From Deltaproteobacteria bacterium (GTDB lineage: Bacteria > Desulfobacterota > Desulfuromonadia > Geobacterales > Geobacteraceae): a stretch of DNA of 46,076 nt. The stretch is from the NCBI GenBank assembly GCA_021847245.1, contig JAJZUC010000014.1:1-46076 (forward strand), written 5' to 3'. The notes under the pieces are model-generated. The model was not told the origin of the DNA. It did not search any database and was given only the letters and a program-made list of their open reading frames with translations. Made by a program: the position numbers and the translations under genes. Below are positions 30,047-38,968 of this stretch, piece by piece (positions within the stretch are counted from its first letter, which is position 1; each line of letters opens with the position of its first letter).

Positions 30047-30075
30047 ATTCTACTATGACACCTAACCATGTTCAA
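30047..30075 (-). promoter_or_regulatory. Promoter of the antisense membrane-protein gene
   Basis: On the minus strand TTGAAC (30075-30070) and TAGAAT (30052-30047) are separated by exactly 17 bases, a good sigma-70-like pair (4 of 6 and 5 of 6 matches). The ATG begins only 6 bases after the -10 box, so transcription should start about at the start codon. The promoter overlaps the tape-measure start on the other strand. Confidence 0.65.
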
Positions 30076-32811
30076 GTGATCTTTGAAGCGATCAACCGCT
30101 TCAGCAACACCTTCGGTGTTCTGGGCGCCGAACTTGGGACGCTGCGGGGGCGGGTCGCGCTGGTGTCGGCCGAGTTCACGGCGGTCAAGATGGCGGTGGA
30201 GACGGTATTCAACGGCATTGCGGCAGCTCTCCAGCCGGGGATCGATGCGGTGGAGAATTTCCAGGCGTCGGTCGTGAAAACGGCAGCCATGATTACCTCG
30301 TTTCAGGGGAACAAGGGAGACATCTCCGAGAATTACCGCAAGGCCCACGATTATGCCGAGGCGCTGCAGAGCAAGCTGGAGGAGGTCGACGTCAAGACCA
30401 TAGCAAGCGCCCAAGACCTGTCGCTCATCACCGAGGAGATGCTGAAACAGCGGGTGCTGCTGGATATCAACAGCCAGAAACAGGTTGACGGGTTCGTGAA
30501 TATCGCGAACGCGGTAGCGACAGTTACCCAGGGGGCCGGGGCCAAGGAGATCCAGATCCGTCAGGAGGTCCGGGCGTTGATGCTCGGGCAGGTGGATGCT
30601 CAGAGCCAGTTGGCCTCACAGGTCAACGCGATGGTCGGCGGCGGGCTCAAGCAGAAGGTGGCGCTCTGGAAACAGGAAGGGACCCTCGTCGAGAACATTG
30701 GCGGGCTCCTCGTCGGCTATGCTGCCGCGTCGGGCGATATCCAGTCCCTCTGGAGCACCATCAAAAGCACCATGAGCACCATCGCCAACCAGATCCTGCG
30801 GGGTGGATTCACCCAGGCTTTTGGCGCCATCGTCGGGTCTCTGCAACGGATGGGCGACTACCTGAAGGAACACAAGAGTGACATTCAGGGGGTGATCCGG
30901 AAGGCATGGCTGGCCGTCAAAGGAACTCTGGAAACGGTTAAGTCGCTCCTCGATACCCAATGGGTATTGCTCAAGAGGATTGCCGGTCTGGTGGCGAAGA
31001 TCTTCGATGACTGGGGAATGCTCCTCTACGTGGTGCTGCCGCCCCTGGCCGACCGGTTTTCCCATCTCTTGTCGCTTCTGAACGCCATTGTGAACGTGGG
31101 GTATGCCTTCGGGATGATCATGCTCGATTCGGTGGGTGCCGTGGGAGAGGCGATCGCCAAGATCGGCAAGGCGGCGTGGCAGGCCCTGACCGGTGATTTT
31201 GACGAGGCCCAGAAGACCCTCGGCGGGATGTTTGCCGGGGCGTTCGTCGAGCGGTTGAAGGATGATGCGGCCGTGATCAAGGGTGCCATGCTCGCCGCCG
31301 GCGAGGAGTGGCAGGCGCTGAAAGACCCCTTTGGCGAGATGGGGCGGCGATACGACGAATACCAGAAAAAGATCAACGCATCGAAAAAGAGTGCCGCCAC
31401 GCCGACATTGCCGGCGGCACCTCTCACCAAGGAGCAGCTGCAGGAGGCCCGGGCGGCGGAAGAGTCCCGGCTCAAGGTAGAGTTGGAAGGGTACAAGGCG
31501 TCCCAGGAGCAACAGTCCGCCGTCCTGAAGCGCCGCGAGGCCGAGGTTGAGGAGTACTACAAGAGCGGTGTCATCTCCGAGCGGGAGTTCCAGGAGTGGA
31601 AGCGTCAGCTCCAGGAGGAAGGGATCAATAACGAAATCGCTCTCCTCCGGGAACAGGAGGTTGCCCAGCGGGCTTCGTGGGAAAAACGCAAGGGGCTTTT
31701 CTTCAGTGACGAGGGGCGTGAAAGGATCAAGGCCGCGGGTGATGTGGCCGCCGAGATCAAGAAGATCGATGCGGAAATCGCCAAAAAACGCGAGGAGCTG
31801 GCAACCATCGGCGTCAAGGGCCGTATCGACGAGATCGACTACTCGCGCAAGCTCACCCAGACCGAGCGGGACGGCGTCCTGAAGGTGCTGGAGGAGGAGA
31901 TCGGCCTCCAGAAGCAGAAGAATGAGCTCCTGGCCGAGGAGGGGACGATTTCTCCCCTGGAGCTGAAAGAGCGGGAACTCGCGCTTGACCGGCAGCTTCT
32001 GCAGGCGAAGATCCGCAAACTTGAGATCGACCGGCAGCAGTCGCTCACCGATGCGGAGAAGGCGGCCAAGGCCGCGGAAGTCGAGACGCTCCGGAGACAG
32101 TTGGAGGGACTGGCGGTCCGGGGGACGGCGGATACCCTTCCCTACGGCGATTTCTTTGCCGGCTTCGCCAAGGGGATGAAGGCCTTCGCCGACAAGGCCC
32201 GGCAGACGTTCACCCTGGGTGCTGATATGGCCCGGGAGACGGCGCAGGCGATGAACCAGGCGTTTAGCGATTTCTTCTTCGACATGATGCAAGGGAAATT
32301 CAAAAACCTCGGCGAGGTGTTCGTGAGATTCCTGTCGGCGATTCAGCGCTCCATCGCCAACGTGTTGGCGCAGCTGGCTACCGAAGGTCTGATCAAAAAG
32401 TTCGGTTCCTTCTTCATGAACCTGTTCAACGGTTCCGGCGATCTGGAGTTCATCGACGCCGGTCCGCAGACGAAAGTGGCCCACCAGGGGGGGCTGATTC
32501 TCCACGCCGGCGGGCTTGTCCCCCGCCTTCACTTTGGGGGGCTCGCCTCCGACGAGGTGCCGGCGATCCTGCAGACACGGGAGCGGGTCCTCTCGCGGGA
32601 GCAGAACGCGCTGTTCGAGAAGTTCGTGAACAAGGCCGATAATCCGGCCGGGGTAAACGTCAGCATCAACCTGGAGAACAAGAGCGGCCAGCCGCTGGAG
32701 GCCAAGACCGGGGGGATGCGCTTCGACGGCCGCCGGTTCGTGATCGACGTGGTGCTTGACAGCATCAACGGCTACGGCGACCTCTACCACGCCATGAAGG
32801 GGGTGCGTTGA
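30055..32811 (+). CDS. Tape measure protein
   Basis: 918 residues, the longest tail gene before the tip region, as expected for a tape measure that sets tail length. The N-terminal third has helical motifs with hydrophobic stretches (LVENIGGLLVGYAAASGDIQ, ILRGGFTQAFGAIVGSLQRM). Membrane-like segments lie at about 325-375. A long charged coiled coil spans about 450-690 (KRREAEVEEYYKSGVISERE, EIGLQKQKNELLAEEGTISP), and a glycine-rich end follows (LIKKFGSFFMNLFNGSG). Length predicts a tail of about 130-140 nm by the common rule of roughly 0.15 nm per residue. Confidence 0.88.
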   Translation: MTPNHVQVIFEAINRFSNTFGVLGAELGTLRGRVALVSAEFTAVKMAVETVFNGIAAALQPGIDAVENFQASVVKTAAMITSFQGNKGDISENYRKAHDYAEALQSKLEEVDVKTIASAQDLSLITEEMLKQRVLLDINSQKQVDGFVNIANAVATVTQGAGAKEIQIRQEVRALMLGQVDAQSQLASQVNAMVGGGLKQKVALWKQEGTLVENIGGLLVGYAAASGDIQSLWSTIKSTMSTIANQILRGGFTQAFGAIVGSLQRMGDYLKEHKSDIQGVIRKAWLAVKGTLETVKSLLDTQWVLLKRIAGLVAKIFDDWGMLLYVVLPPLADRFSHLLSLLNAIVNVGYAFGMIMLDSVGAVGEAIAKIGKAAWQALTGDFDEAQKTLGGMFAGAFVERLKDDAAVIKGAMLAAGEEWQALKDPFGEMGRRYDEYQKKINASKKSAATPTLPAAPLTKEQLQEARAAEESRLKVELEGYKASQEQQSAVLKRREAEVEEYYKSGVISEREFQEWKRQLQEEGINNEIALLREQEVAQRASWEKRKGLFFSDEGRERIKAAGDVAAEIKKIDAEIAKKREELATIGVKGRIDEIDYSRKLTQTERDGVLKVLEEEIGLQKQKNELLAEEGTISPLELKERELALDRQLLQAKIRKLEIDRQQSLTDAEKAAKAAEVETLRRQLEGLAVRGTADTLPYGDFFAGFAKGMKAFADKARQTFTLGADMARETAQAMNQAFSDFFFDMMQGKFKNLGEVFVRFLSAIQRSIANVLAQLATEGLIKKFGSFFMNLFNGSGDLEFIDAGPQTKVAHQGGLILHAGGLVPRLHFGGLASDEVPAILQTRERVLSREQNALFEKFVNKADNPAGVNVSINLENKSGQPLEAKTGGMRFDGRRFVIDVVLDSINGYGDLYHAMKGVR

Positions 32812-33176
32812 TGCCGACCCCCGCCTTCCCCGCCCTTTCGGTTGTCCCGGCGGTCAGCGCCTGGAAGGAAAAGAAGGCCCTGGACCCGACCCTGCGCACC
32901 CAGACCGAAGGGGGCTATGTCCAGACCCGCCCCCGCTTCACTCGCATCCCCAAACGGTGGGAGATCGCCTACAAGGCGGGTAACGCCCTGCCGGCAGCGG
33001 ACAAGGCGACCCTGGAGGCGTTCGAGACGACGGTCAAGGTCGGCTCGAACATGTTCACATGGCTCAATCCCCTCGACAACGTGACCTATAACGTGCGGCT
33101 GCGGGAACCGATCGAGTTCGCCCCCGAGGGGACCACGCTCCTCTGGCAGGCCCGGCTTATCCTGGAGCAGGTATGA
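32811..33176 (+). CDS. Minor tail protein (lambda gpM-like position)
   Basis: 121 residues starting at ATG 32811 in a TGATG overlap with the tape measure. A beta-rich small protein (RTQTEGGYVQTRPRFTRIPK, NPLDNVTYNVRLREPIEFAP) in the place of gpM-like tail-tip proteins, which close the tube below the tape measure. Family call by position and size, with moderate sequence support. Confidence 0.65.
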   Translation: MPTPAFPALSVVPAVSAWKEKKALDPTLRTQTEGGYVQTRPRFTRIPKRWEIAYKAGNALPAADKATLEAFETTVKVGSNMFTWLNPLDNVTYNVRLREPIEFAPEGTTLLWQARLILEQV

Positions 33177-33793
33177 AGTCGATCAGCTCGACCCTCACCA
33201 TCGAAAAGAACCGCATCGCCACGGAAAACCCGTGGTTGGTGCTGCTCGACATCACCCTGACGGATGGGGTGACGAAGTTCTCCCTAGTGGCCAATACTGA
33301 GGATATCCAGTTCCAGGGGCGCACCTATACGGCCATGCCGTTCAACCTGATCCCCCCCAAGGAAAGCAGCAAGGGGGAAATCCCCACCGTGACCCTGGAG
33401 GTCTGCAACGTGACCCGGGTGATCCAGGGATATCTGGAGGCCCTCGACGGCGCCATCGGCAGCGGGGTTGTGATGCGGATCGTCAATGCCGCCTATCTGG
33501 CCGAGGACTATGCCGAGTTGGAGATGGAATTCGAGGTGCTGGCCGCAAAATGCAACGCCCAGTGGGTATCGTTTACCCTGGGGGCGCCGAGTCCGCTGCA
33601 GAAGCGATTTCCCCTCTACCGCTACATCGCCATGCATTGCAAGTGGGTCCAGGATTACAAGGGGGCCGAGTGCAAATACTCCGGGCCGTTGCCGGACTGC
33701 AAGGGAACCCTCGACGACTGCCGGGCGCATGGTAACAGCCGTCGGTTCGGGGGCGAGCCGGGGCTTTCCGGGGGAGGTGTCCGCCTTGTCTGA
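33173..33793 (+). CDS. Lambda gpL-like tail-tip protein with iron-sulfur-type cysteines
   Basis: 206 residues overlapping gpM-like by 4 bases. The N-terminus is beta-rich (PWLVLLDITLTDGVTKFSLV). The C-terminus has C156, C167, C176 and C183 (HCKWVQDYKGAEC, then DCKG and DCRAHGN) and the ending N..RFGGEPG seen in lambda gpL, which carries a [4Fe-4S] cluster. It forms part of the tail-tip hub. Its 3' end overlaps the NlpC/P60 gene. Confidence 0.8.
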   Translation: MKSISSTLTIEKNRIATENPWLVLLDITLTDGVTKFSLVANTEDIQFQGRTYTAMPFNLIPPKESSKGEIPTVTLEVCNVTRVIQGYLEALDGAIGSGVVMRIVNAAYLAEDYAELEMEFEVLAAKCNAQWVSFTLGAPSPLQKRFPLYRYIAMHCKWVQDYKGAECKYSGPLPDCKGTLDDCRAHGNSRRFGGEPGLSGGGVRLV

Positions 33794-34172
33794 GGTCGAT
33801 TGCACGGATCTGCTCGGCCGGCCGTTTGCCTACGGCGGCCGCGGCCCGGACGCTTACGACTGCTACGGTCTGGCGATGGAGGTCTGCCGGCGCGCGGGGA
33901 TAGACCTCCCTGAGTGGCGGTCGGTCTGCGAACCGGTACTGATTCAAGACGGTTTTGAGGCGGGCAAGGAGTTCTTCGAGGAGCTTGCCGGTCCGCAGCC
34001 TTTCTGTATCGTGCTTCTCATGGTGCGGCCGCCGTACGTCTCCCACTGCGGGGTGATGCTCGATGGGGGGCGTTTCATTCATATCATGGAGCGCACCCGC
34101 GTGACCATCGAGCGGATCGACGGGCTCGCGTGGCGGCGGCGGGTACGCGGTTTCTACAGGTTTCGCGGCTAA
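33786..34172 (+). CDS. NlpC/P60 peptidase, tail-tip (lambda gpK-like)
   Basis: 128 residues. Catalytic C26 (YDCYGLA) and H87 (VSHCGVML) with H98-like polar residue (FIHIME) mark an NlpC/P60 cysteine peptidase. It would open peptidoglycan during DNA injection or assembly. The start is TTG 33786, 8 bases after GGAGG; GTG 33777 is in frame but overlaps that site. It overlaps both the gpL-like and the gpI/J-like genes. Confidence 0.8.
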   Translation: MSEVDCTDLLGRPFAYGGRGPDAYDCYGLAMEVCRRAGIDLPEWRSVCEPVLIQDGFEAGKEFFEELAGPQPFCIVLLMVRPPYVSHCGVMLDGGRFIHIMERTRVTIERIDGLAWRRRVRGFYRFRG

Positions 34173-37100
34173 TGGAAAGACTCCAGCTCATCACCATCAA
34201 GAACCCCTTCGACCGGCGCGACCGGGACATCTCCACGGTCACGGTCCGGCGCTGCCTGCCGCTGGCGGAGCTCGTCCGGCAGCACATCCCCGCCGACCTG
34301 CCGGTGGTGGTGAGCCTGAACGGCCGGATGGTGCCGCGTAATGAGTGGGTGGTGACCTATCCGGCCGCCGGCGACCAGATCGTGATCATGCCGGAGGTGC
34401 AGGGGGGAGATACCGGGAAGAGCATCCTCCGGGCGGTGATTGTGATCGTCGCGACGGTGGTCGGAGCGGTACTCGGACAGTACTACCTCGGCCCGCTGAT
34501 CGGAAGCATGATGGGCGGGGCCGTCAGTGCGGCCACTGCCGGCACCATTGGTGCAGCGATCGGCGCGGGGATCGGCGGGATGATTGGCGGGTTCGTCGCC
34601 AACGCCGTGCTCCCTCCACCAAAGGCCACGATCCCCTCCATCGACTCGGCGGGCTACGACACGTCGGCCACCTATGCCTGGAACCCCCAGAACACGCAGC
34701 AGCAGGGGCTGGTCATTCCCCGGTGGTACGGCACGAACCGCCTGTACGGCAACATCATCGCCAGCTATCTGGAGTCCGATGGCGAGAAACAGTATCTGAA
34801 CGTCCTCATCTCCCTGGGAATGGGGCCGTACAAACGGCTCTACGATTTTCAGATCAACGACCAGCCGGTCGACAATCTGAAAGGGGTGGAGATCCACACC
34901 CGACTCGGCCATCTCGACCAGACCCCGATGATCCCCAACTTCAACGACACGAAAACCGAATACGCCGTTGGCGTGAAGATCGTTAACGACTCGCCCTACG
35001 TCTACACCACGGTCGGCAGCAGCTTTGACGGTCTGGAGGTGGATGTGACGTTTCCCCAGGGGCTTTGGTACGCCAACGACCAGGGGGGGCTTTCACCCGT
35101 GTCGGTGGATGTGCGGATCGAGGTGAAACGGCAGGGAGATGCGACGTGGAAGGCGCTGACCTCCCAGGTGATCCAGACCCAGCAGCAGGTGCTGACCGGG
35201 CGCTGGAGTGCCGGTTGCTGGGTCTCGGATGACTCGTCGTTGGTTCCCGCCGTCTGGTTGTCGTTGGCGGATGGGGGCAGTGATCCGCAGGCCCATTATG
35301 ACGGTGAGCCGTACCCCCCACCCGATGAAGGGTATTACGGCGAATACGGCCCCTATTGGCGCTGGATCACGGAGACCGTCACGGAGACCGTTTCCCAGAC
35401 CGTTGACTACGTGACGATCACGGGCTCCAAGACCGCCGCGATCCGCCGCACCTTCAAGGTCGGCGGTCTTTCTGCCGGAAGGTACGATATCCGGATCACG
35501 AACCTGACCGCCGACCAGACGACGACGCGCTATGGCGACGACATGTATCTGACGGCGGTGCGGGAGGTCCTGTCAGACGATTTCGAATATCCGCGCCAGG
35601 TGCTGGTCGGCATCAGGGCGCTGGCCACCGACCAGTTGTCGGGGAGTCTCCGCTTTTCCTGCATGGCCGACTGCGCTCTGGTGCGGATCTGGGACGGTGC
35701 GGCCTGGACGGTGGATGTCTCCGATGACCCGGCATGGGTCACCTGGGACCAGTTCACGCAGCCGGTGTTCGACAATAACCTGAACGTGGTCCGCTACGAC
35801 GGGATGGACCCGGCCCGTCTCGACCTCGCCAAGTGGAAGGAGTGGCGCGACTATACCGCAACGCTGGTCCCGGACGGTGCCGGTGGCCAGGAGAAGCGGA
35901 TCACTTTCAACGGCGGCTTCGACTCGGAATATTCGCTGTGGGATGCGGTGATGCAGGTCTGCCAGATGGGGCGGGCCGTGCCGATCTGGAACGGCATCCA
36001 TCTGACGCTCGCCATCGACAAGCCGAGCGCCGCGGTGCAGCTTTTCACCGTGGGGAACATCGAGATCGATTCCTTCGAGGAGACATTCCTGCCGATGGCG
36101 GACCGCGCCTCGGAGATCGAGATCGATTTCATCAACTCGGAGAAGGGACCTGTCCGTGACAAGCTGACCGTGATCGACCCGACCAGCAGCAACAAGACCA
36201 ACCGGGTAAGCTTGCAGCTGATCGGGTGCAATAAGCCGTCCCAGGCATGGCGGGCCGGCCAGTACCGGTTGAACTGCAACAAGCTCCTGACCCGCCTGGT
36301 CCGGTGGGGGGTGGACATCGATGCCATTGCCTGCACCGTGGGGGATGTGGTCAGGGTGCAGCACGATGTGCCGCAGTGGGGCGAAGGGGGACGGCTGGTA
36401 GCCGCCTCCACCAACACGGTGACCCTTGATAAGGAAATCACGTTGGCGGCGGGAAAGAGCTATTCGGTGATGGTGCGGCTCTCGGACGATACGGTAGTGG
36501 AGCGGGGAATCGCCAATTCTGCCGGCACGTACGATACCCTGACGGTTTCGGCGCCGTTCTCGACCGTGCCGCAGCCCTATGACGTTTACACTTTCGGGGA
36601 AGTGGGGAAGGTGGTTAAGGAGCTGCGACTCGTGGGGGTGGAGCCTGCGGGCGATCTCAAGAGGATCCTCGTCGGCACCGACTACAACGAGTCGATCGAC
36701 GCCGCCGATTACGGCGAGCCGGTTATCCCCACCGTAAATGTCTCGGCCCTGGACGTGATGCCAGCGGTCACCGATCTGCATCTGGAGGAGCGACTCGTAA
36801 AGTCTCCCGACGGGGTTATCAATACGCTTCTTGCGGTCTCCTGGAAGATCCCGGCCGCATCTACCTATGGTAAGGCCGAGGTCTGGTATGACGTCGGAGG
36901 GGGCTGGGTCTACGCTGGAGATTCGCCCCTGGGGGAATTGATTGTCCCGGTGCTGGAGCTGCGCACCTACACAGTGGCTGTCCGGACAGTTAACACCGTC
37001 GGACAGAAAATGCCGCTCCAGAATGCGCCGCGAGCCACGATCACTACCCTCGGCAAGCAGGCCCCACCCGCCGATGTGGCTGGTTTCGGCGTGGAGATTG

Positions 37101-38965
37101 TCCGGGGGCAGATGCGGCTCTTCTGGGATGCCGTCGCTGACGCGGATCTGGCCGGTTACGAAATCCAGATGGGCACACTCGGATCTGTTTGGGACGCCGT
37201 CGGCACAACCGTGGTGATTACTGGCTATACCGGCACCACGCTGTATCTGCCGGTGTCCGGGGCCGGTCGGTTCGATTTCCTCATCAAGGCCATCGATACG
37301 ACGCGGCACTACTCGGCAAACGCCTCCAGTACCTCCATCGATGTGACAGTCCCCAGGGCAATCGTCCACATCTATATGGGCGAAGATCTCTATACAACCA
37401 ACGTGCCGAGTGTGGTGAAGAGCCGCGCCAAGTTCACGTGGGATGAGGTCGACTCCGACATAGAGTATTATGAGATTGAGCAGTGGGGCCCGGCTGATAC
37501 CGGATGGGTCCCCCTCGGGCAGGTTGGGGGGGCGGCATACACGGTGGAGGACACGAAGCCCGGCACGTTGCAGTTTCGGGTACGCGGCGTGAATGCGTCG
37601 CGCCTCCCCGGGCCGTGGACCGCCACCAGTGTCATGCTGGAGGGTAAGACCGCACCGCCGAATCCTCCGGCCGCTATCGCCGCCCAGATCGTCGATAATC
37701 TGGTGAAGATCACTATTACCCCATCCGCTGACCTGGATCTGGCGTCCCATAGTATCCGCGTGGGTGCGTCATGGGCTGATGGAGTTGATATCGGCACCAT
37801 CAGCCATCCCCAGAACACGTTTCTCTGGCGGCCCACCACGTCAGGCAACCTCCAGTTCTGGGTGAAATCCACCGACACGAGCAATATCGAATCGTTGATC
37901 GCATCAGGCTCCCCGGTGGTGGTAGTCTCCCCGCCAAACTTTGCACCGGGAGCGGTAATCACTCCCCAGGTCATAGATAATAACGTTCTGCTCAAATGGC
38001 CCGAGGCGGTGGGGTCGTACCCCGTCGACGTCTATGAGGTCCGTCGAGGACTCGATTTTGCCACGGCCCAGATCATCGGCCAGATCCGTGGCACGTTCAC
38101 CACGATTTTTGAGACCGCTGCTGGAACCTATAAATATTGGGTCACGGCAATCGACACAGCAGAACTACTCAGTATGGGACCCTTGTCGGTTTACGCCACG
38201 GTAAACCAGCCCCCAGATTTCGTACTGCGCGACCAGCGCCCGCTGAACTGGGCTGCCGGCACAAAAACTAACTGCGTCGTCGATGCCGACGGTTCTCTGG
38301 TGGTGCCAGTAAACGCCACCGAGACGTTCCAGGACCATTTTGCCTCCCGCAGCTGGACATCACCCCAGGATCAGGTGACTGCCGGGTATTCCGTGTTTGT
38401 CCAGCCCGGCATGACCAGTGGCCAGTATGTGGAAGTCATCGATTACGGCACAACGATCCCAAGCAGCAAAATCACCCTTGACCTGACCCGCGTGACGGCC
38501 GCCGGAACGGTGACCCTGATACCGAAACTGTCATTATCGACCGACGGCAGCACTTGGACCGATTACGCCGAAGTGTACCAAGCTTATGCCGGTAACTTCC
38601 GCTACGTGAAGGTGACCCTCGACTTTGCCACCAGCGACGGCGGAGTTATGTGTATCTCCAACTCGTTGCTGCGCCTCGATCTCAAGAAGAAGACCATCAG
38701 TATCGCCGTGAATCTCCCTAGCACCACGGGGGATGGCGACCAGATCAACTTCGCTGACTACGGCGTCACTTTTATCGATGTAGAGGCTATAGCCCCTGGC
38801 GCTCCGTTTCTGAACAATACCAGCCTCGACCCTGTGCGGGTCATCGCGAACTTTGTCGACGTTCCCAACCCCACTTACTTTAAAGGCCTGGCATACGACA
38901 AAAACGGCAACCGTATCGCCCTCACCGGATCCAATAAAGCCAACTTCATCATCTCAGGAGTGTGA
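34172..38965 (+). CDS. Tail tip host-specificity protein, gpI-J-like fusion
   Basis: 1597 residues from ATG 34172 (TAATG overlap with NlpC). The first 85 residues look like gpI (ubiquitin-like beta-grasp, PFDRRDRDISTVTVRRCLP). A glycine-rich hydrophobic segment (VGAVLGQYYLGPLIGSMMGG) follows, then the gpJ body, then several fibronectin-III-type repeats from about residue 860 (VTDLHLEERLVKSPDGVINT, PADVAGFGVEIVRGQMRLFW, PPNPPAAIAAQIVDNLVKIT). The last third is beta-rich. In lambda J binds the receptor; here the end may hold receptor contacts or attach the fibre at 38969. Confidence 0.82.
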   Translation: MERLQLITIKNPFDRRDRDISTVTVRRCLPLAELVRQHIPADLPVVVSLNGRMVPRNEWVVTYPAAGDQIVIMPEVQGGDTGKSILRAVIVIVATVVGAVLGQYYLGPLIGSMMGGAVSAATAGTIGAAIGAGIGGMIGGFVANAVLPPPKATIPSIDSAGYDTSATYAWNPQNTQQQGLVIPRWYGTNRLYGNIIASYLESDGEKQYLNVLISLGMGPYKRLYDFQINDQPVDNLKGVEIHTRLGHLDQTPMIPNFNDTKTEYAVGVKIVNDSPYVYTTVGSSFDGLEVDVTFPQGLWYANDQGGLSPVSVDVRIEVKRQGDATWKALTSQVIQTQQQVLTGRWSAGCWVSDDSSLVPAVWLSLADGGSDPQAHYDGEPYPPPDEGYYGEYGPYWRWITETVTETVSQTVDYVTITGSKTAAIRRTFKVGGLSAGRYDIRITNLTADQTTTRYGDDMYLTAVREVLSDDFEYPRQVLVGIRALATDQLSGSLRFSCMADCALVRIWDGAAWTVDVSDDPAWVTWDQFTQPVFDNNLNVVRYDGMDPARLDLAKWKEWRDYTATLVPDGAGGQEKRITFNGGFDSEYSLWDAVMQVCQMGRAVPIWNGIHLTLAIDKPSAAVQLFTVGNIEIDSFEETFLPMADRASEIEIDFINSEKGPVRDKLTVIDPTSSNKTNRVSLQLIGCNKPSQAWRAGQYRLNCNKLLTRLVRWGVDIDAIACTVGDVVRVQHDVPQWGEGGRLVAASTNTVTLDKEITLAAGKSYSVMVRLSDDTVVERGIANSAGTYDTLTVSAPFSTVPQPYDVYTFGEVGKVVKELRLVGVEPAGDLKRILVGTDYNESIDAADYGEPVIPTVNVSALDVMPAVTDLHLEERLVKSPDGVINTLLAVSWKIPAASTYGKAEVWYDVGGGWVYAGDSPLGELIVPVLELRTYTVAVRTVNTVGQKMPLQNAPRATITTLGKQAPPADVAGFGVEIVRGQMRLFWDAVADADLAGYEIQMGTLGSVWDAVGTTVVITGYTGTTLYLPVSGAGRFDFLIKAIDTTRHYSANASSTSIDVTVPRAIVHIYMGEDLYTTNVPSVVKSRAKFTWDEVDSDIEYYEIEQWGPADTGWVPLGQVGGAAYTVEDTKPGTLQFRVRGVNASRLPGPWTATSVMLEGKTAPPNPPAAIAAQIVDNLVKITITPSADLDLASHSIRVGASWADGVDIGTISHPQNTFLWRPTTSGNLQFWVKSTDTSNIESLIASGSPVVVVSPPNFAPGAVITPQVIDNNVLLKWPEAVGSYPVDVYEVRRGLDFATAQIIGQIRGTFTTIFETAAGTYKYWVTAIDTAELLSMGPLSVYATVNQPPDFVLRDQRPLNWAAGTKTNCVVDADGSLVVPVNATETFQDHFASRSWTSPQDQVTAGYSVFVQPGMTSGQYVEVIDYGTTIPSSKITLDLTRVTAAGTVTLIPKLSLSTDGSTWTDYAEVYQAYAGNFRYVKVTLDFATSDGGVMCISNSLLRLDLKKKTISIAVNLPSTTGDGDQINFADYGVTFIDVEAIAPGAPFLNNTSLDPVRVIANFVDVPNPTYFKGLAYDKNGNRIALTGSNKANFIISGV

Positions 38966-38968
38966 CCC

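Noticed and set aside
29846-30058. Plus-strand 70-codon frame between chaperone and tape measure
   Set aside because: Its translation is cysteine- and histidine-rich without pattern and has no ribosome site. The minus-strand frame in the same place has membrane helices and a promoter.
30616-32790. A 724-codon minus-strand open frame over the tape measure
   Set aside because: Opposite a well supported tape measure with coiled coil; composition and lack of a ribosome site mark it as a chance frame.
35573-37750. A 725-codon minus-strand open frame over the tail-tip gene
   Set aside because: Antisense to fibronectin-type repeats in the gpI-J-like gene; no motif and no start signal.
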